Of a DNA stretch of 64,000 nt, positions 58,701-64,000 are shown piece by piece. The position numbers were made by a program, and so were the translations under genes. Position 1 is the stretch's first letter. Every line of letters begins with the position of its first letter. Source of the stretch: Dryas octopetala (lineage: Eukaryota; Streptophyta; Magnoliopsida; Rosales; Rosaceae); assembly GCA_963921425.1 (NCBI GenBank), contig OY992838.1, positions 17,296,085 to 17,360,084 of the forward strand, given 5' to 3'. Below the pieces are notes generated by a model, which had not been told where the DNA came from, did not search any database, and saw only the letters and a program-made list of their open reading frames with translations.

Positions 58701-60643
58701 TTTCTGCTTCATTTGACCTGAAAACACAAAAACAAGACAAGAAACACAAAATATCGAGTTCTAACACTCTAGGTTAAGGAATTAGTATCATAAAGTGATG
58801 CAAAATGCACACTCATCAATGAGGGGCAAAATGGGAAGTCAAAAGTCAAGGGCCCATGGGCCCTAGGGATGCCGAACCAAGATGGGCCATGCATGCCCAT
58901 GCATGGGCCCAAACCCTAGCAGCCCAAAGTCCATGCGTAAGGAGCAAGATGGCAGCCCATGCATGCGCATGCATGCCATGCAAACCCTAGCAGCCAAGGA
59001 GTCCCATGCGCAAGCCCAAGATGCAAGCCCAAGGTGGAAGCCCATGGAGTGAAACCCTAGCCCATCTTGTGCAAGCCACTTCAGCCCAACACATGCGAGC
59101 CCAATGCACATCAAGGTCCAAGACCAGCAGCCCATGCGCAAGGGAGGGAGGCCTAGCTAACTTGCATGCGCCACTTAAGCCCAAAGGACCAAGCCCTTGC
59201 CGCAAGCCCACAAGCTCTAACCCTAGCTGATGCCGCAAGCTACAAGGAGAAGAAACCCTAGCAGCCGCATGTTTTCTCTTCCTTGCCTCTCAAGGATTGC
59301 ACCTCTATATATATCCCCTTAATTCAGAACCCTAGGGACCTCACTTCATATTTCTTGCACCAGCCGAATTCTCCTTGCCTCTAGTTTATTTTTCTGTTTT
59401 AGGTTTTTTTAGTTTCAGCTTTTAATTTGATTATTGTGAGGGTTAGCCGAAGGGTGAGAGGGAGAGAAGAGTGGCGTGGCTGCAAGGAAGAGCAATCCTA
59501 AGCCGCAAGCCCTAGCTCACCATAGCCGTGAGCCAATTGCTTGTGCAGGTGCCTCTCTCCCTTGTCTTGCCGCAGCTCCTCTTGTTGTTTTCCTTCACTT
59601 TTCGTTCTAGTTCTCTAGTTTATTATTGGATATTGGTTTCTGAATTTATTTAATTTATGATTCTGATTTTCTTTAGTGCATGGTTCTGATTTCAATTAGT
59701 TTATGCAATTTAATTTAGTTGTTTAGTTTATGCCTTTAGTTTTGTGTACTTTGCGTTTCTGATTTCTTTAGCAAGCATGAATTGGGACTTTGTTTATTGT
59801 TGCTGTTTTTATTTATTTAATTTAATTATGTAGGTTAGTTATTCTATCTTGCATGTTAGTCGTAGGTTGATTAATGGATTTGCATGTTCTAACAAATCGT
59901 TTATCCGTCTCTTGGTCTGTTAGTTTGATGTTTGCATGTATTAAATTTTCACTATCTATTAGAACCCGTCACTAGTTGTTTGCATCCTCTGACTGGCCAC
60001 CTTAGGGTAATTGCATCTAGTTTATTTGTTAGGTTTAGCTGTGAAATAGTCAAAGACACTAAACCACAAGTAACAAGGGAATAAGGGATTATTCTTGGTA
60101 GTGGGGTTGGGCGACCTCTATAAGGAAATAGTCAAAGCTTATATGTTGTGCATGTTTGACGTTCTCATAAAACTTAATGACTCCTGCATGGGTAACAGCT
60201 GGCTTAGCTTGAACTAGGGAACATGTAGGTTAACTGACTAAGGAAGGCCCAAGAAGCTCTTAGTTTATGCATTAGGAGAACAATTGCGAGAAAGTAACTA
60301 GCCAAACCTTTTTAGCAGTCAAACTTTAATATGTTGTGTTCAAATTAACTGTCATTAGCCTTGGATGGTTATTGCATGCTTATCTGATTTGAAACCGAAA
60401 ACTTAACATTGCAAGATAGAATAAAGGGTGTGTGCGTGTGGTGATGTGTGCGTGTGTTTCCATCTTCCAAAACCCCCCATTTAGTTATTCTAGTGATTAA
60501 TTACATTGATTTGTTGTTTATTAACCATTCCCTGTGGGATCGACCTCGTGCTTGTACGCTTTGTTACTGATGCGATTCGTGCACTTGCGAGTATACTTGG
60601 AATGAGATAATTGTTTATTTTGTTCTAAGAAAACACATCAACA
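55791..60643 (+). mobile_element. LTR H: C-type solo LTR interrupted by LTR I
   Basis: Parts 55791-56360 and 58824-60643 together make a ~2.39-kb C-type LTR (TGATGAGTG to ATCAACA). Left flank AGGCA and right flank CATCC do not match, and the satellite changes from minus to plus orientation across it. Confidence 0.87.
56361..58818 (-). mobile_element. LTR I: solo C-type LTR nested in LTR H
   Basis: 2458 bp, antisense, TGTTGATGTG to CACTCATCA. A perfect 5-bp duplication, ATGAG, lies at 56356-56360 and 58819-58823. It defines both ends of the C-type LTR precisely. Confidence 0.95.
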
Positions 60644-60983
60644 CATCCCCTTGGTTTTTCTTGCCAACCGGGAACAATTTGGTGCAATTTGGATAAAATT
60701 AGACAATGTATGCAACGAAATGGCGTTTTCGTGCGTTCTTAAAACCAAATGTGGTTCAATAAGTATAGAATGCTAATCCTAACATGAGAAAGTGTTTCCC
60801 TCATTCTTTCTTGCCAGCCGGGAATCTTTTGGTGCTATTTCGACGAAATTGGACCAAGTATACAACGAAATGTGGTTCAATAGATCTAGAATGCTTGTCC
60901 TAATATGGGAATGAGTTTGCCCATGTCTTTCTTATCAACCGGGATCATTTTCTTACTATTTGGATGAAATTCGACCAAGTATG
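60644..60983 (+). repeat. 150-bp satellite array 4 (plus orientation, ~2 monomers)
   Basis: It begins CATCCCCTTGG inside a monomer and ends at CCAAGTATG, where LTR K is inserted. One monomer is shortened (near 60870). Confidence 0.9.
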
Positions 60984-62949
60984 TGTTGAATGTTTTCTTA
61001 GAACAAAATAAAAACATATCTCATTATAAGTATACTCGCAAGTGCACGAATCGCATCAGTAGCAAAGCATACAAGCACGAGGTCGATCACACAGGGAATG
61101 GTTAATAAACAACAAATCAGTTCAAATAATCAAAAGAATAACTAAACATGGGGTTTTAGAAAGTATGGAACTCACGCACACACCTATTATCCTATCTTGC
61201 AATGTTAAGTTTTCAGTTTCAATTCAGATATGCATACTCTAACCATCCAGGGCTAATGACAATCAATTCAAACACAATGTATTAAAGTTTGACTTTTAAA
61301 AAGGTTTGATTAGTTACTTTCTTGCAATTGTTCTCCTAAGACATATATTAAGAGCTTCTTAGGCCTCCCCTAATCAGTTAACTTACATGTTCTCTAAAAC
61401 CATTACCAAGAATAATCCCTTATTCTCTTGTTACTTGTGATTTAGTGTCTTTGATTAGTTCACAGTTAAATCTAATAAATAAACTAGATGCAATTATTCT
61501 AAGGTAGCCAGTCAAAGGACACAAACAACTAGTGACGGATTCAATCAGATAATGAGAATTTAATACAGGCAAACATCAAATTAATTAATCAAGAGACGGA
61601 TAAACGATTTGTTAAAGCATGGCATCTCTGAAAATCAACCTACAACTAACATGCAAGATAGAATAAATAAACTACATAATTAAAATAGAAAATAAAATCT
61701 GAAATATATAAACAAAATCCCAATCCATAACTAAAATAAATTCAGAAACACAAACTTAAACTAAAATCAGAATTCGAGAAGAAAAATTAAAGAACAATGA
61801 AGAGGGGGCTGCGGCAAGACAAGGAAGAGAAGGGAACCTCACACAAGCAGGTGGCTCACGGCTAGAGTGAGCTAGGGCTTGCGACAAAGGCACCTTCTTC
61901 CTTGCTGCCACGCCACCTCTCTCTCTCTCTTAAATTCGGCACCTCTCTCTCTCTCTTTGAATTCTAAAAATCTGAAAATATGGGAACTAGGGAAACTGAA
62001 GAGTCTGAACCTGGAGAGAATAGGATATATTTATAGAGGTGTGAGGGAGAAATCCTTGTGATGCAAGGCTTTAGCATATGCGCCAGTACCTAGGGTTTGG
62101 GAAGCATGGGCTTGCGGCAAAGGCTTGGCATTGGGCCTAAGTGACACACGCCTAGGCCCCCTAGGGTTTCCTTCATGCGCATGGGCTGCCACTTGGGTCT
62201 TGCGCATTGGGCTTGGGCTGCATGGCTGCTAGGGTTTGGCGCATGGGCTTGCATGGCATGCGCATGCATGCATGGGCTGCCACCTTGCCATTGACTTCCA
62301 TATAGGCCCATGGCCCATTTGACTTGTTGACTTGTCATAGTTGACCCTTGACCATTGACTTTGACTTCCCATTTCGCCCCTCATTTCCATTTGAATTTGA
62401 ATTCATTTCTTTCCTCCATTTATTTCCATGGATGTCCACCACCTTCTAGAAGCTTCTGGAACCTTGACTTGATAGAGTTGACTTTGACCAACCTTTCCTA
62501 GTCCAACTATGATTTCTTATAAATGAAGGATTCCTTATCCATTTTGACTTCTCGTAATGACCATATTGCCCCTGGGGTCTCCTAGTGTCATGATGACTCA
62601 TTTCCCTAGTAGGTTTAGGTTTCCTAGTTCAACCAGGAATTCCTGTTCCAATCAGGATTTCTCATTTCTGGCTCCGCAATGATGGTTCTGGACTTGATGT
62701 TTCCTAGAGTGACTAAGAATCCTCATTTGACTAGAATTTCTGCACTTTTCCTGGTTTGACCAGGATTTGACTCGTTTTCCTAGTTTGACCAGGAAATGTC
62801 CCAAAATGGCTCCATTTGCTTCCTTTTCCTATTTCTACTTCATTTGACCTAAAAACATAAAAACAAGACAAGAAACACAAAATATCAAGTTCTAACACTC
62901 TAGATTAAGGAATTAGAATCATAAAGTGATGCAAAATGCACACTCATCA
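60984..62949 (-). mobile_element. LTR K: old solo C-type LTR in satellite
   Basis: 1966 bp, antisense, TGTTGAATG to CACTCATCA. The target-site duplication is GTATG (60979-60983) and GTTTG (62950-62954), one mismatch. Joining the flanks restores a regular monomer. Shorter and more diverged than J, H and I; its U5 octamer is mutated (TCGATCAC). Confidence 0.9.
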
Positions 62950-63790
62950 GTTTGCAACGAAATAACGTTTTTGTACGTTCTTAATACCAAACGTGGTTCA
63001 ATAGGTCTAGCACGCTAATCCTAACAAAAGAAAGCATTTCCCTATGTGATTCTTGCCAACCGGGAACTTTTTGGTGCAATTTGGACAAAATTGGACCAAG
63101 CATGCACCGAAATGATATTTTCGTGCATTCTTAACACGATGTGGTTCAATAGGTCTAGAACGCTAATCCTAACATGTGAAAGTGCATCCCCATGGTTTTC
63201 TTGCAAACCGGTCACGTAATTTGGTGCAATTTGGACAAAATTAGACAATGTATAACGTTTTTGTACGTTCTTAATACCAAACGTGGTTCAATAGGTCTAG
63301 CACGCTAATCCTAACAAAAGAAAGCATTTCCCTATGTGATTCTTGCCAACCGGGAACTTTTTGGTGCAATTTGGACAAAATTGGACCAAGCATGCACCGA
63401 AATGATATTTTCGTGCATTCTTAACACGATGTGGTTCAATAGGTCTAGAACGCTAATCCTAACATGTGAAAGTGCATCCCCATGGTTTTCTTGCAAACCG
63501 GTCACGTAATTTGGTGCAATTTGGACAAAATTAGACAATGTATGCACCGAAATGACGTTTTCGTGCGTTTTTAACACTAAATATAGTTTAATAGGTCTAG
63601 AACGCTAATCCTAATATAAGGAAGTGCATCCCCATGTCTTTCTTGCAAACCGGTATCTATTTGGTGCAATTTGGACGAAATTGGACCATGTATACAACAA
63701 AATGACGTTTTTGTGCGTTTTTAATACCGAATGTGCTTCAATAGGTTTAAAACACTAATCATAACATGAGACAGTGCATCCCCATTTTGG
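62950..63790 (+). repeat. 150-bp satellite array 5 (plus orientation, ~5.5 monomers) with a duplicated dimer
   Basis: 62963-63252 and 63253-63542 read as the same 290-bp two-monomer unit, with no difference seen. More diverged monomers follow to about 63790. Confidence 0.92.
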
Positions 63791-64000
63791 CTCAGATCTG
63801 TAAATTGGACTGTATAATTAATCCAGTCCAGTCCAGTACTATAGAACTGAATTTTTTGGCTCAGAACTGGACCGAACTGAACTGGAACAGTTCCAGTTCA
63901 GTCCAGTTTACTGTTTCAGACTGGGCTCACTATTTGGGCCTTAGCCCAATTAAATTTTTGGGCCAAAAAAATTTTAAAACATGGTTTTTTTTAACATAGC
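63791..64000. repeat. Unclassified repeat at window end, with palindrome
   Basis: Not satellite and not LTR. It is rich in CAGTCCAGTCCAG and CTGGACC-type words, with a palindrome of 13-bp arms (ACTGAACTGGAAC at 63876-63888 and GTTCCAGTTCAGT at 63890-63902). The 77-codon frame at 63766-63999 starts in satellite and has no recognisable domain. It may be the edge of another mobile element. Confidence 0.4.

Overview
This window is plant repeat DNA. I found no host gene, tRNA, rRNA or CRISPR array. It is a stack of Ty3/gypsy LTR retrotransposons of the Athila type inserted into each other and into a tandem satellite with a 150-bp monomer. Primer-binding sites (PBS) complementary to the 3' end of plant tRNA-Asp, a D-L-G-A-S protease, a DD35E integrase with a GPY module, LTRs of about 2-2.5 kb and many solo LTRs all point to a flowering-plant pericentromere or centromere. 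The species cannot be told from the sequence.

Layout. Positions 1-18621 hold element C, whose start lies outside the window. It is a gag-protease-only (non-autonomous) Athila relative with its gag split by element A (2116-14526). A is complete, with identical-length LTRs and a TGGAG target-site duplication, but its polyprotein has two in-frame TAG codons. Positions 18622-21041 are LTR fragments. Element B (21042-33129, minus strand) carries an uninterrupted 1751-codon gag-pro-RT-RNaseH-integrase frame. Its two LTRs have different U5 ends, and there is no target-site duplication. Positions 33130-46017 are a scrambled block: truncated element D (5' LTR, PBS, start of gag; then 3' integrase end, 3' region and 3' LTR), an antisense C-type LTR, and C2, a minus-strand C-type element that has lost nearly all of gag-pro.

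From 46018 to about 63790 the ground state is the satellite, in five blocks (plus, minus, minus, plus, plus) separated by solo or truncated LTRs. Solo LTRs with target-site duplications are F (53610-55777, AAAAC), I (56361-58818, ATGAG, nested in LTR H) and K (60984-62949, GTATG/GTTTG). The last ~210 bp are a different, unclassified repeat with a 13-bp-arm palindrome.

How the parts fit together. B is the only copy that could encode a full machinery. A, C, D and C2 keep the cis signals: PBS, a U5 block at fixed distance from the PBS, a hairpin after the ORF, three polypurine-tract-like motifs and two A-tracts. They lack an intact pol, as expected of passengers mobilised in trans. All coordinates and difference counts come from reading by eye, not from alignment software.
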